From Pedobacter chitinilyticus (GTDB lineage Bacteria; Bacteroidota; Bacteroidia; Sphingobacteriales; Sphingobacteriaceae), in assembly GCF_003313385.1 (NCBI RefSeq), contig NZ_QMHN01000007.1:229045-293044 (forward strand): a DNA stretch of 64,000 nt, written 5' to 3'. Shown here piece after piece: positions 7,785-16,384 of this stretch; the stretch's first letter is position 1, and each line of letters begins with the position of its first letter. The notes under the pieces were generated by a model. The model saw nothing but the letters and a program-made list of their open reading frames with translations, did no database searches and was not told where the DNA came from. Position numbers and translations under genes: made by a program.

Positions 7785-10565
7785 CTAAACTACAATATTT
7801 ACAATCTTTCCTTTAACAAAGATGATTTTCTTAGGGCTTGCGCCATTTAAAAATCCTTGCACTTGCTCATTGGCCAAAACTGCTGCTTCGGCATCTTTTG
7901 CTTCCAAGGTTAAACTCAAGTTCAAGTTCATCTTCATTTTTCCATTGATGGAAATTGGATAAGCAAATTCATCCTCTACCAAATATTCTGGATTGAAAAC
8001 TGGATATTTCGCAGTAGATAAATCTTTATTACCTAATAACGACCATAGCTCTTCGCAAATATGTGGCGCATAAGGAGCCAAAACCACTACCAATTCCTGT
8101 AAGATTGCTCGCTTATTACATTTCAAATCGGTCAATTCGTTCACGGCAATCATAAAACTTGAAACCGACGTATTGAAAGAAAAACGCTCAATATCTTCCT
8201 GTACTTTTTTAATGATTTTATGCAACGACTTCAATTCGGCTTTGCTAGGCGCTTCGTCGCTCACAGTAAATTCCCAAGCTTCATTATGGAACAAACGCCA
8301 AAATTTACGCAAGAACTTAAATACACCCTCAATACCATTGGTATTCCAAGGTTTGCTTTGCTCTAAAGGTCCTAAGAACATTTCGTACATCCTCAATGTG
8401 TCCGCTCCGTATTGAGCGATCAATACATCAGGATTTACTACGTTGAATTTAGATTTCGACATCTTCTCCACTTCAACGCCGCAAATGTATTTGCCGTTTT
8501 CTAACACAAATTCTGCATTAGCAAACTCATCCCTCCACACTTTGAACTTCTCGATATTTAAAACATCATTCTCCACGATGTTTACATCAACATGTAGGGC
8601 AATGGTTTTATAATCTTTTCTAAGGTTAAAAGAAACCAACTTGTTTGTTCCTCTTCCCTCTTCATCCACTACACGATAAACAAAATTACTTCTACCTTGG
8701 ATCATGCCTTGGTTGATCAATTTCTTGAAAGGTTCTTCTTCTTTTGAGAAGCCTAAATCTTTCAAAAACTTGTTCCAAAAACGGCTGTAAAGCAAGTGCC
8801 CTGTAGCATGTTCAGAACCTCCAATGTACAAGTCTACATCTTTCCAATAATCAACTGCTTTTGGATCTGCAAAAACTTGATCATTTTGGGCATCCATATA
8901 ACGGTACCAGTACCAGCTACTGCCCGCCCAACCTGGCATGGTCGAAAGTTCGTACTCATATTTACCTTCATATTTCCAACCTTCGGCCCTGCCTAGTGGC
9001 GGTTCACCTGTTTCTGTTGGCAAATATTTATCAATTTCTGGCAATAATAATGGTAATTCTTCCTCTTTCAACAAGTAAGGCAAGCCATCTTTAAAATATA
9101 CGGGAATTGGTTCGCCCCAATAACGTTGGCGACCAAAAATAGCATCACGTTGACGGTAATTGATTTTCGCTTTTCCTACGCCTTGGTCTTCTAACCATTG
9201 GTTCAAGAAAGCAACCGCCTCTTTATAGGTCATTCCATTAATGAAACCCGAATTGATATATTTTCCTTCTTTAGTAGGATCAGCTTGTACATCAATTTCC
9301 TTTTGGCTATCTAAAATTTGTACAATAGGCAAATTGAAATTCGTGGCAAACAACCAGTCGCGTTGGTCGCCACTTGGCACGCCCATTACAGCACCAGTTC
9401 CATAACCTGCCAACACATAATCAGCAATCCATAACGGCACACGCTCGCCACTCACTGGATTAATGACATAAGTCCCAGTAAAAGCACCAGAAACGGTTTT
9501 TGCATCAGCCATGCGGTCCAATTCAGATTTCTTTTTGGTTTGCGCAATATAATCTTCAATTTCAGCTTTTTGTACTGGCGTGGTCAATTGAGCAACCCAT
9601 TCGTGCTCAGGTGCCAATACCAAATAAGAAACGCCAAAAATAGTATCTACCCTGGTAGTGAATACTTCTATCTGCAAATCGCTGTTTTCAACTTTAAACT
9701 TTACCGAAGCGCCTGAGCTTTTACCAATCCAGTTACGTTGCATTTCTTTCATTGGCTCTGGCCAATCAATCGTATCCAAGCCCTGCAACAAGCGTTCTGC
9801 ATAGGCAGTAATACGCATGCTCCACTGCATCATTTTCTTTTGCTCTACTGGATAGCCACCACGTTCCGAAAAACCATCTTTCACTTCATCGTTTGCCAAT
9901 ACCGTACCCAAAGCTGGACACCAGTTCACGGTGCTTTCTTTCAAATAGGTCAAACGATATTTCAACAGCTCTTCTTGTTTTTCTTCTTCCGAGAAATTAG
10001 CCCAATCACTTGGCAAGAAAGTTCTGGTATCCTCATCACAAGCTGCTTTAATATCAGCACTACCAGCAGCATTGAATTTTTCAATTAAGGTCGAAATAGA
10101 TTCCGCTTTGTCTGTCTCTAAATTATACCAAGAGTTAAACAATTGCATAAAAATCCATTGTGTCCACTTATAATAAGATGGCTCACTAGTGCGCACCTCC
10201 CTGCTCCAATCGAATGAAAATCCGATTTGGTCCAGTTGACGACGATACGTATTGATATTAGTTTCGGTGGTTACCGCTGGATGCTGTCCGGTTTGTATCG
10301 CATACTGCTCTGCAGGTAAGCCAAACGAATCGTAACCCATAGGGTGCAATACGTTAAAACCTTTTAAACGTTTGTATCTGGCAAAGATATCAGAAGCGAT
10401 ATAGCCCAGTGGATGTCCTACGTGCAAACCTGCTCCCGAAGGATACGGAAACATGTCTAAAACATAGTATTTCGGTTTGTCTGAATTGGCTTCGGCTTTA
10501 AATGATTGGTGATCGGCCCAGTATTTCTGCCACTTTTCCTCTATGGCTGCAAATTGATAATCCAT
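7785..10565 (-). CDS. leuS: Leucyl-tRNA synthetase
   Basis: 926 residues, as usual for Bacteroidota LeuRS. It charges tRNA-Leu with leucine in the cytoplasm. Class I signatures are present: the HIGH-type motif as HVGHPLGY (about residues 48-55) and KMSKS at about residue 700. The CP1 editing domain is present between them (VFTTRVDTIFGVSYLVLAPEH; GTGAVMGVPSGDQRD). The C-terminal anticodon-binding region ends with the usual LeuRS C-terminal domain (KKIIFVKGKIVNIVV). The ATG at 10565 gives the standard start (MDYQFAAIEEKWQKYW). A -7 box lies 26 bp upstream and a terminator follows, so it is likely monocistronic. Confidence 0.98.
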   Translation of the reverse strand: MDYQFAAIEEKWQKYWADHQSFKAEANSDKPKYYVLDMFPYPSGAGLHVGHPLGYIASDIFARYKRLKGFNVLHPMGYDSFGLPAEQYAIQTGQHPAVTTETNINTYRRQLDQIGFSFDWSREVRTSEPSYYKWTQWIFMQLFNSWYNLETDKAESISTLIEKFNAAGSADIKAACDEDTRTFLPSDWANFSEEEKQEELLKYRLTYLKESTVNWCPALGTVLANDEVKDGFSERGGYPVEQKKMMQWSMRITAYAERLLQGLDTIDWPEPMKEMQRNWIGKSSGASVKFKVENSDLQIEVFTTRVDTIFGVSYLVLAPEHEWVAQLTTPVQKAEIEDYIAQTKKKSELDRMADAKTVSGAFTGTYVINPVSGERVPLWIADYVLAGYGTGAVMGVPSGDQRDWLFATNFNLPIVQILDSQKEIDVQADPTKEGKYINSGFINGMTYKEAVAFLNQWLEDQGVGKAKINYRQRDAIFGRQRYWGEPIPVYFKDGLPYLLKEEELPLLLPEIDKYLPTETGEPPLGRAEGWKYEGKYEYELSTMPGWAGSSWYWYRYMDAQNDQVFADPKAVDYWKDVDLYIGGSEHATGHLLYSRFWNKFLKDLGFSKEEEPFKKLINQGMIQGRSNFVYRVVDEEGRGTNKLVSFNLRKDYKTIALHVDVNIVENDVLNIEKFKVWRDEFANAEFVLENGKYICGVEVEKMSKSKFNVVNPDVLIAQYGADTLRMYEMFLGPLEQSKPWNTNGIEGVFKFLRKFWRLFHNEAWEFTVSDEAPSKAELKSLHKIIKKVQEDIERFSFNTSVSSFMIAVNELTDLKCNKRAILQELVVVLAPYAPHICEELWSLLGNKDLSTAKYPVFNPEYLVEDEFAYPISINGKMKMNLNLSLTLEAKDAEAAVLANEQVQGFLNGASPKKIIFVKGKIVNIVV

Positions 10566-10590
10566 TAATATGCTGTTTCTAAATAGTTTG

Positions 10591-10598
10591 CAAAAGTA
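10591..10598 (-). promoter_or_regulatory. -7 promoter box for leuS
   Basis: TACTTTTG on the minus strand, 26 bp before the leuS start, fits TAnnTTTG. The -33 element is not clear. Confidence 0.5.
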
Positions 10599-10630
10599 CG
10601 GAAATTAAGCCTGTTTTGGTAAAGCTTTAA

Positions 10631-10663
10631 ACAAAAAACACCGCTACGGGAAATAGCGGTGCT
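10631..10663 (-). terminator. Intrinsic terminator of the 10684-11106 lipoprotein gene
   Basis: Perfect 8-bp stem (CACCGCTA / TAGCGGTG) with a 7-nt loop and a T run on the minus strand, 21 bp after the lipoprotein stop. Confidence 0.85.
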
Positions 10664-10683
10664 TCATTCACTTATTTTTGGTT

Positions 10684-11106
10684 TTATCGATATAGATAAT
10701 AGGTTTCTGTTACTTTGGGATTTGATCCAGTAACCGTTCCTGTAAATTGAGCTTTGCCATCCGTAATTTGGTCCATTTGACAAACCAAGCTTTTACCAGA
10801 AATGGTCAAATATAAGGTTTGATCTACAGTAGTAGTAAAGGTCCCTAAACTAGTATTGGCTCCTAATTTTACTTCAACATCATTGTTTTCACTTTTTCTG
10901 AAGTCCATGTAATCTGATGTCTGATAATTTTGCGTAACCGCTCGAGGACCTGTTTCTGTTTCGGTGGTAGTTACCACTTTCTCTACCGACCATCTACCAA
11001 AAAGCTTTTCTGAAAGGGGTTTGGTGGCTTCATCCTGCTTTTTACAACTGCTGAAAGTAACCATAGCAATTAAGATAGCGCCTAGCAATACAACTTTTTT
11101 TCTCAT
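10684..11106 (-). CDS. Small lipoprotein, lipocalin-like
   Basis: 140 residues. The N-terminus is a lipoprotein signal with lipobox TFSSC (Cys about residue 21) followed by KKQDE, so it is probably lipid-anchored in the periplasm or outer membrane. The rest begins with LFGRWSVEKVV, the pattern of lipocalin-like stress/lipoprotein domains in Bacteroidota, and is rich in beta-forming Thr/Val stretches. No catalytic motif is visible and the function is unknown. A second lipoprotein of the same length and style is encoded at 32018-32440, with low identity. It has its own terminator. Confidence 0.75.
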   Translation of the reverse strand: MRKKVVLLGAILIAMVTFSSCKKQDEATKPLSEKLFGRWSVEKVVTTTETETGPRAVTQNYQTSDYMDFRKSENNDVEVKLGANTSLGTFTTTVDQTLYLTISGKSLVCQMDQITDGKAQFTGTVTGSNPKVTETYYLYR

Positions 11107-11389
11107 TTGTTTTACGGGTTAGGGTTATTTAACTGCGCAACTTAGATGACATTCCGTTAACAATCCGTGTGCCACTCGTAATTGATCAAACAAAAAACAT
11201 GCTTTGCTAAACGCTGATATGATAGATTCTCCTCTACAAAAACTTTGTTAAGGAATGTTAAAATACATGAAACCAAAACATTTTTTCACAATTTTGAATA
11301 GATAAAAAAGTTGTTTAGACAAAACAATAAGCGCATAATTTAAGTTTTAGCTTATCTTTACTTATTTTCGCAAAAACAATTAAGTACAT

Positions 11390-12268
11390 ATGGAAGAATT
11401 CGAAGTAAGCCAAGCCGCAAAAAAAACCAAAACAGTGTATGTTTCTACTATTTTCAGTATTGCATTAGTGTTGTTAATGTTGGGCATGCTTGGTTTAATC
11501 TTAGTACACGCCAAAAACTTGTCTAACTATGTAAAAGAAAACATTGTACTTAATATCATTGTAGACGAAGGCGCTAAAGAAACAGAAGTGCTCGCGTTCA
11601 AGAAAAACTTGGACAATAACATTGCGGTTAAACAAACGCAATACGTAAATAAGGAGGTAGCACAGCACAATCTAACCAAAGATTTGGGTGAGGATTTTGT
11701 GAACTTTTTAGGTTATAACCCGCTACTTTCAACCATTGATGTCTATTTAAAGGCTGATTATGCCAACAACCAAAATATTGATGCTTTAAAGAAAACCATT
11801 GAGAAAGATCCTATCGTAAAAGAAGTAGTTTATCAAAGTTCACTAATTGATATGGTGAACAAAAACATCAATACCATTAGCTTAATTGTATTGGGTTTTG
11901 CAGCCATTCTTTTAATTATTGCAGTTGCTTTAATTAACAACACCATTCGTTTGGCCATTTTCTCACAACGTTTCCTCATCAAGAGCATGCAATTGGTAGG
12001 CGCTACCAAAAATTTCATTAGGCGGCCTTTTATTTTAGTGGCAGCGTTACACGGCATCATTGCCTCATTCATTGCAATTATTATCCTTTTAGGATTATTA
12101 TACTACGCTCAACAAGAGTTGCCAGAAATCATCATCCTTAGAAACTTTACCGAATTTGGTTTGGTATTTATCAGCATGATCGCTATTGGCATTTTTATCA
12201 CTGCAATCAGTACTTGGTTTGCGGTAAGCAAATATTTACGTTTAAAAATTTACGATTTATATAGATAA
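11390..12268 (+). CDS. ftsX: Cell division protein FtsX
   Basis: 292 residues with the FtsX layout: cytoplasmic N-terminus, first membrane helix (about 20-41), a periplasmic loop (about 42-160), then three more helices (about 163-187, 215-240, 258-283). The loop carries the family pattern (ENIVLNIIVDEGAKETEV; NPLLSTIDVYL). FtsX with FtsE regulates peptidoglycan hydrolases at the septum. No ftsE is adjacent, which is normal for this phylum. It heads a tight operon: its TAA overlaps the ATG of the DUF3098 gene by one base. Confidence 0.93.
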   Translation: MEEFEVSQAAKKTKTVYVSTIFSIALVLLMLGMLGLILVHAKNLSNYVKENIVLNIIVDEGAKETEVLAFKKNLDNNIAVKQTQYVNKEVAQHNLTKDLGEDFVNFLGYNPLLSTIDVYLKADYANNQNIDALKKTIEKDPIVKEVVYQSSLIDMVNKNINTISLIVLGFAAILLIIAVALINNTIRLAIFSQRFLIKSMQLVGATKNFIRRPFILVAALHGIIASFIAIIILLGLLYYAQQELPEIIILRNFTEFGLVFISMIAIGIFITAISTWFAVSKYLRLKIYDLYR

Positions 12269-12495
12269 TGGCAGATCAAAAATCAACTTCTGCAACGCAG
12301 AAACAAAAAGAAGAATTGGTCTTCAGCAAAAAGAATTATCAATTACTATTAATCAGCATCGCTATTGTAGTACTTGGCTTTTTATTGATGATGGGTGCTG
12401 ATGGTGACATTTATGACACGAGAAGAACATTGATTGCTCCTGTAGTTGTATTGTTCGGCTTTGCATTTGGCGTTTACGCTGTATTGAAAAAATAG
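12268..12495 (+). CDS. DUF3098 family membrane protein
   Basis: 75 residues with a charged N-terminus (KQKEELVFSKKNYQ) and two membrane helices (about 27-42 and 55-72) joined by a GADGDIYDTRR loop, the DUF3098 hallmark. Function unknown. It is translationally coupled to ftsX (TAATG overlap) and is found beside ftsX in many Bacteroidota, suggesting a role near the division or envelope machinery (inference). Confidence 0.88.
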   Translation: MADQKSTSATQKQKEELVFSKKNYQLLLISIAIVVLGFLLMMGADGDIYDTRRTLIAPVVVLFGFAFGVYAVLKK

Positions 12496-12554
12496 CATCA
12501 TTTGAAGGCGACATACCAATCGCCCCTCATCATTCTAAAAACGTAAATTTCTAA

Positions 12555-13349
12555 ATGAATTATTTACAAGCACTCATCCTTGCTATTATTGAAGGGTTAA
12601 CCGAGTTTTTGCCCGTTTCCTCGACTGGACACATGGTGATTGCAAGTTCTATCATGGGCATTGCTACCGACGACTTTGTGAAACTTTTTACCATTGCCAT
12701 ACAACTTGGGGCTATTTTAGCCGTAGTGGTGATTTACTGGAAGAAATTTATAAACCTCAACAGTTTTGCCTTTTATGTAAAATTAGCCATTGCGGTAGTA
12801 CCAGCCTTACTTTTTGGGTATTTACTGAACGATTTTATCGACAACAAACTAGGCAATCCCATTTTTATTGCCGTTATTCTATTAGTTGGCGGTATTGTCC
12901 TGTTGTTTATTGACAAGCTATTTAAAAACCCCACGGTAAACGACGAAAGCAAGATTACCAATGCTACCGCTTTCAAAATTGGTCTTTACCAAGTATTGGC
13001 GGTTTGTTTTCCAGGTTTGAGCAGAAGTGCCGCTACTATTATTGGCGGTATGCAACAAAAGCTTACCAAAAATGCTGCAGCAGAATTTTCATTTTTCCTA
13101 GCGGTGCCTACCATGGTGGCTGCTACTGGATATAAACTGCTGAAAGGCTACGAACTTTTAAATGCCGAAAACATCAAGATATTACTTTTCGGAAATGTGG
13201 TGGCCTTCATTGTTGCCATCATCGCCATTAAGTCTTTCATTAGTTTCTTAACAAAACACGGCTTCCGTATCTTTGGGTGGTATAGAATTGCAATAGGCAT
13301 CCTTATTTTAGGATTGTACTTTGCTGGGATTGAAATTACGATACTTTAA
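12555..13349 (+). CDS. uppP: Undecaprenyl-diphosphatase
   Basis: 264 residues, polytopic. BacA/UppP dephosphorylates undecaprenyl diphosphate at the inner membrane, recycling the lipid carrier for peptidoglycan and O-antigen. The two signature motifs are present: EGLTEFLPVSSTGHM (about 13-27) and PGLSRSAATIIGG (about 154-166), which hold the catalytic Glu, Ser and Arg. It follows the DUF3098 gene after 59 bp, and its stop overlaps the truB start by one base (TAATG). Confidence 0.97.
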   Translation: MNYLQALILAIIEGLTEFLPVSSTGHMVIASSIMGIATDDFVKLFTIAIQLGAILAVVVIYWKKFINLNSFAFYVKLAIAVVPALLFGYLLNDFIDNKLGNPIFIAVILLVGGIVLLFIDKLFKNPTVNDESKITNATAFKIGLYQVLAVCFPGLSRSAATIIGGMQQKLTKNAAAEFSFFLAVPTMVAATGYKLLKGYELLNAENIKILLFGNVVAFIVAIIAIKSFISFLTKHGFRIFGWYRIAIGILILGLYFAGIEITIL

Positions 13350-14092
13350 TGCTGAACGAAGAAAAATCGAACACTGAATTTCCAGACTTTAATTTTCCAG
13401 AAGGAGAACTCCTACTCATTAACAAACCTTATGAGTGGACTTCATTTGATGTGGTTGGAAAAATCAGGAATACCCTAAAGCCGCTAAAACTGAAAGTGGG
13501 CCATGCAGGTACACTTGATCCCTTAGCAACTGGCTTATTGATTGTTTGTACGGGTAAACTCACCAAACAAATAGACACTTTCCAAGCTGAAGAAAAGGAA
13601 TACACTGGAACCCTAATTTTGGGCGCTACCACACCTTCTTTTGATATGGAAACCGAAGTAGATGCTAAATTTGATATTTCGGGCATTACCGAAGCGGAAA
13701 TTTACAATGCCACTAAACCTTTTATTGGTGATATCTCTCAATATCCACCAGCACACTCTGCCGTAAAAGTGAATGGGGAACGCCTGTATGTAAAAGCACG
13801 TTTGGGCGAAGAAGTAGAACTGAAAAAACGCTTCGTTTCCGTACCTGAGTTTGAAATTACCAGAATTGCCTTACCTGAAATAGACTTTAGGATTGTTTGT
13901 AGCAAGGGCACTTACATCAGATCATTAGTTTCTGATTTTGGCAAAGCGCTTAACAATGGAGCCTACCTCTCTAAACTAACACGTACCAGAAGCGGCAACT
14001 TTTTATTGAGCAATGCTTTTGAGCTCAAAGAGTTGATTGCTTATCTTCGTAGTAAGAAAGAAGAAAATAAGAACACCGCTAACCAACCTTAG
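13349..14092 (+). CDS. truB: tRNA pseudouridine(55) synthase TruB
   Basis: 247 residues. It forms pseudouridine 55 in the T-loop of tRNAs. The catalytic motif is GHAGTLDPLATGLL (about 51-64), with the active-site Asp in GTLDP, and the later motifs PPAHSAVKVNGERLYVKAR and CSKGTYIRSL are present. It is shorter than E. coli TruB because it lacks a full C-terminal PUA domain, as is common in this group. Overlap with uppP implies translational coupling. Confidence 0.97.
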   Translation: MLNEEKSNTEFPDFNFPEGELLLINKPYEWTSFDVVGKIRNTLKPLKLKVGHAGTLDPLATGLLIVCTGKLTKQIDTFQAEEKEYTGTLILGATTPSFDMETEVDAKFDISGITEAEIYNATKPFIGDISQYPPAHSAVKVNGERLYVKARLGEEVELKKRFVSVPEFEITRIALPEIDFRIVCSKGTYIRSLVSDFGKALNNGAYLSKLTRTRSGNFLLSNAFELKELIAYLRSKKEENKNTANQP

Positions 14093-14094
14093 TG

Positions 14095-14958
14095 ATGCAA
14101 GTAAACAGCAAGGCAGAAAGAATACGTACAGCAAAAGAAATCCTCTTTATGTGCTTAGGTGTAATATCCGCATGTTTTGGTTTGAAGAGTTTTTTAATGC
14201 CCGAACATTTTATTGATGGTGGGGTAACAGGCATTTCTCTATTGATAAGTACCCTTAGCGAGTGGAAACTTTCCTATCTGATCATCGTCATTAATATTCC
14301 CTTCATCATTTTAGGTTATAAACAAATTGGACCAGTTTTTGCCTTAAAAACAGCCATTGCAATCACAGCATTATCGCTTTGTTTGATTTTCATCCCCTTT
14401 CAGCCCATTACCCACGAAAAGGTTTTGGTAGCCTTTTTTGGTGGTTTCTTTTTGGGAGGCGGAATTGGCTTGGCCATGCGTGGCGGCTGCGTAATTGATG
14501 GTACCGAGGTATTGGCCCTTTATATTAGCAGAAACAGCCAGCTTACCGTTGGCAATATCATCTTCATGCTCAATATTGTCATTTTCCTTTTTGCCGCATA
14601 TTTTATCAATATCGATACGGCGCTATACGCCATTTTAACTTATCTTTCGGCAACCAACACCATCGATTTTATTGTCAACCGATTAGAAGCTTACACTGGT
14701 GTCACCATTATTTCAGAAGAAAATGAAGTCATCAAAGCATTTATCATCAACGAAATGAAACGTGGTGTTACCATCTACAAAGGCGAAGGTGGTTATTTGC
14801 AGAAAAAAGACATTGACATCATCTACACTGTGGTTACCAAATTAGAACTGAGTAAACTACAAGACAAGATTGATGAAATAGACCCTAACGCTTTCGTAGT
14901 TCAACAACAAATTGCCGATCTGAAGGGTGGCGTAGTCAAACGTCAGGCTTTCCATTAA
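14095..14958 (+). CDS. YitT family membrane protein
   Basis: 287 residues from the ATG at 14095; a GTG at 14092 overlapping the truB stop is an alternative. About five to six membrane helices occupy residues 15-190, with the family motifs FIDGGVTGISLL and GGCVIDGTEVLAL. The C-terminal 80 residues (TGVTIISEENEVIKAFIINEMKRGVT) are a DUF2179 domain. YitT proteins are integral inner-membrane proteins of unknown transport or sensing role. It lies within the ftsX-ribF operon and is likely co-transcribed. Confidence 0.9.
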   Translation: MQVNSKAERIRTAKEILFMCLGVISACFGLKSFLMPEHFIDGGVTGISLLISTLSEWKLSYLIIVINIPFIILGYKQIGPVFALKTAIAITALSLCLIFIPFQPITHEKVLVAFFGGFFLGGGIGLAMRGGCVIDGTEVLALYISRNSQLTVGNIIFMLNIVIFLFAAYFINIDTALYAILTYLSATNTIDFIVNRLEAYTGVTIISEENEVIKAFIINEMKRGVTIYKGEGGYLQKKDIDIIYTVVTKLELSKLQDKIDEIDPNAFVVQQQIADLKGGVVKRQAFH

Positions 14959-14970
14959 AAGATTTTTGCT

Positions 14971-15915
14971 TTGAAAATATATCATCAGCTATCCGATTTC
15001 AAGAAATTAGACAATGCAATAGTAACCATTGGTACTTTCGACGGGGTTCATTTTGGACATCAGAAAATTATTAAACGACTTTGTGAGTTGGCCAAAAATT
15101 CAGAAGGAGAAAGCGTACTACTTACTTTTTTTCCGCATCCAAGGATGATTATCGACCCCGAAAATCAAGAGTTGAAGATGATCAACACTATTGAAGAGAA
15201 AGCGCAGATATTGGCTAGCTTAGGTGTTGACCACTTGATCATTACCCCATTCACTAGAGATTTTTCTAATTTAAGTGCCAACGATTACATCAAGAATATT
15301 TTAGTAGACGCTATTGGAACTAAAAAAATCATCATCGGTTACGACCACCGTTTTGGCAAGGATAGATTAGGAAATATTAGCACGTTGGTAGAAAATGCTA
15401 GCTCCTACGGTTATCAAGTGGAGGAAATACCCGAACAAGATATCAATGATGTTGCCGTAAGCTCAACCAAAATACGAAAAGCCTTATTGGATGGCGATGT
15501 AGCCCTGGCCAACAGCTATCTGGGCTATGCTTTTTCCATTTATGGCCCAGTAATTAAAGGTGATAAAATTGGTAGGACCATTGGGTTCCCTACTGCAAAT
15601 ATCTTCGTACCCGAAACCTACAAACTCATTCCTGGGGATGGCATTTATGCCGTTACCGTGGAAATGGGAGAAGATAAAAATCCTGAAGTATATCGTGGAA
15701 TGGCCTACATTGGACAACGCCCAACGATTAATGGGATGACTAGAAACATTGAAGTAAACATTTTCGACTTCAACCGTGAAATTTATGGTCAAAATATTAA
15801 GATGAACTTTTTAGCCTTTTTAAGGGAAGATGTAAAGTTTACTGGCTTAGAAGCCTTGACCAAACAACTTCAAAAAGACAAAGAAGAAACCTTGGCTTTT
15901 TTTAAAGGAAAATAA
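14971..15915 (+). CDS. ribF: Bifunctional riboflavin kinase / FAD synthetase
   Basis: 314 residues. It phosphorylates riboflavin to FMN and adenylates FMN to FAD. The N-terminal nucleotidyltransferase has GTFDGVHFGHQKII (HxGH type) and SSTKIRKAL; the C-terminal kinase has GRTIGFPTANI. The start is a TTG at 14971, 12 bp after the yitT-like stop: the downstream sequence KIYHQLSDF is typical of RibF and no ATG fits. Last gene of the ftsX operon. Confidence 0.97.
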   Translation: MKIYHQLSDFKKLDNAIVTIGTFDGVHFGHQKIIKRLCELAKNSEGESVLLTFFPHPRMIIDPENQELKMINTIEEKAQILASLGVDHLIITPFTRDFSNLSANDYIKNILVDAIGTKKIIIGYDHRFGKDRLGNISTLVENASSYGYQVEEIPEQDINDVAVSSTKIRKALLDGDVALANSYLGYAFSIYGPVIKGDKIGRTIGFPTANIFVPETYKLIPGDGIYAVTVEMGEDKNPEVYRGMAYIGQRPTINGMTRNIEVNIFDFNREIYGQNIKMNFLAFLREDVKFTGLEALTKQLQKDKEETLAFFKGK

Positions 15916-15991
15916 CATCCAAGTGTCTGTTTAGAGGCCCAGGCCTATTCCATAGCTCAAAAAATCAATATTTTTTAGTATTTTAGAGGCT

Positions 15992-16324
15992 ATGAGATTT
16001 ATGCTACTCTTTTGCGGATGGTTGTTGGCTTGTTGCTTTTCGTTATCTGCCAGCGAAACCATCTCCTCTACTCCAAAAGATTTATCTAGCTATATCTCAT
16101 TTAGCACTGATTCTCAAAAAAATAAAAAAACTGCTTTTGTAAAAATCAAACTGCTTTTGCAAAAAGCCAGGCTAATTTTAGCGGAATATACGTTAACTAA
16201 AATTGCCGATAAAAAACCTCACATTTCTACCCCTGATGACCTTAAACTAAAAGGTTCATTTTTTAAATACTTCGATTACAAAGCAGCATTCAACTACCTG
16301 TTACCTAAACATGCGTTTTGGTAA
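15992..16324 (+). CDS. Small secreted hypothetical protein
   Basis: 110 residues. Seen: a signal-like N-terminus (MRFMLLFCGWLLACCFSLSAS), then a basic, helix-prone body (KIKLLLQKARLILAEYTLTKIADKK) and an aromatic C-terminus (FKYFDYKAAFNYLLPKHAFW). An AGAGG sequence precedes the ATG. I do not recognise a family. It stands between ribF and a CPA2 antiporter gene and could be co-transcribed with the latter (60-bp gap). Confidence 0.55.
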   Translation: MRFMLLFCGWLLACCFSLSASETISSTPKDLSSYISFSTDSQKNKKTAFVKIKLLLQKARLILAEYTLTKIADKKPHISTPDDLKLKGSFFKYFDYKAAFNYLLPKHAFW

Positions 16325-16384
16325 ATACCATTTTGCCCTTACAAACAAAATAGTAAACAACTCAACAACACATTTTTTGCTTAG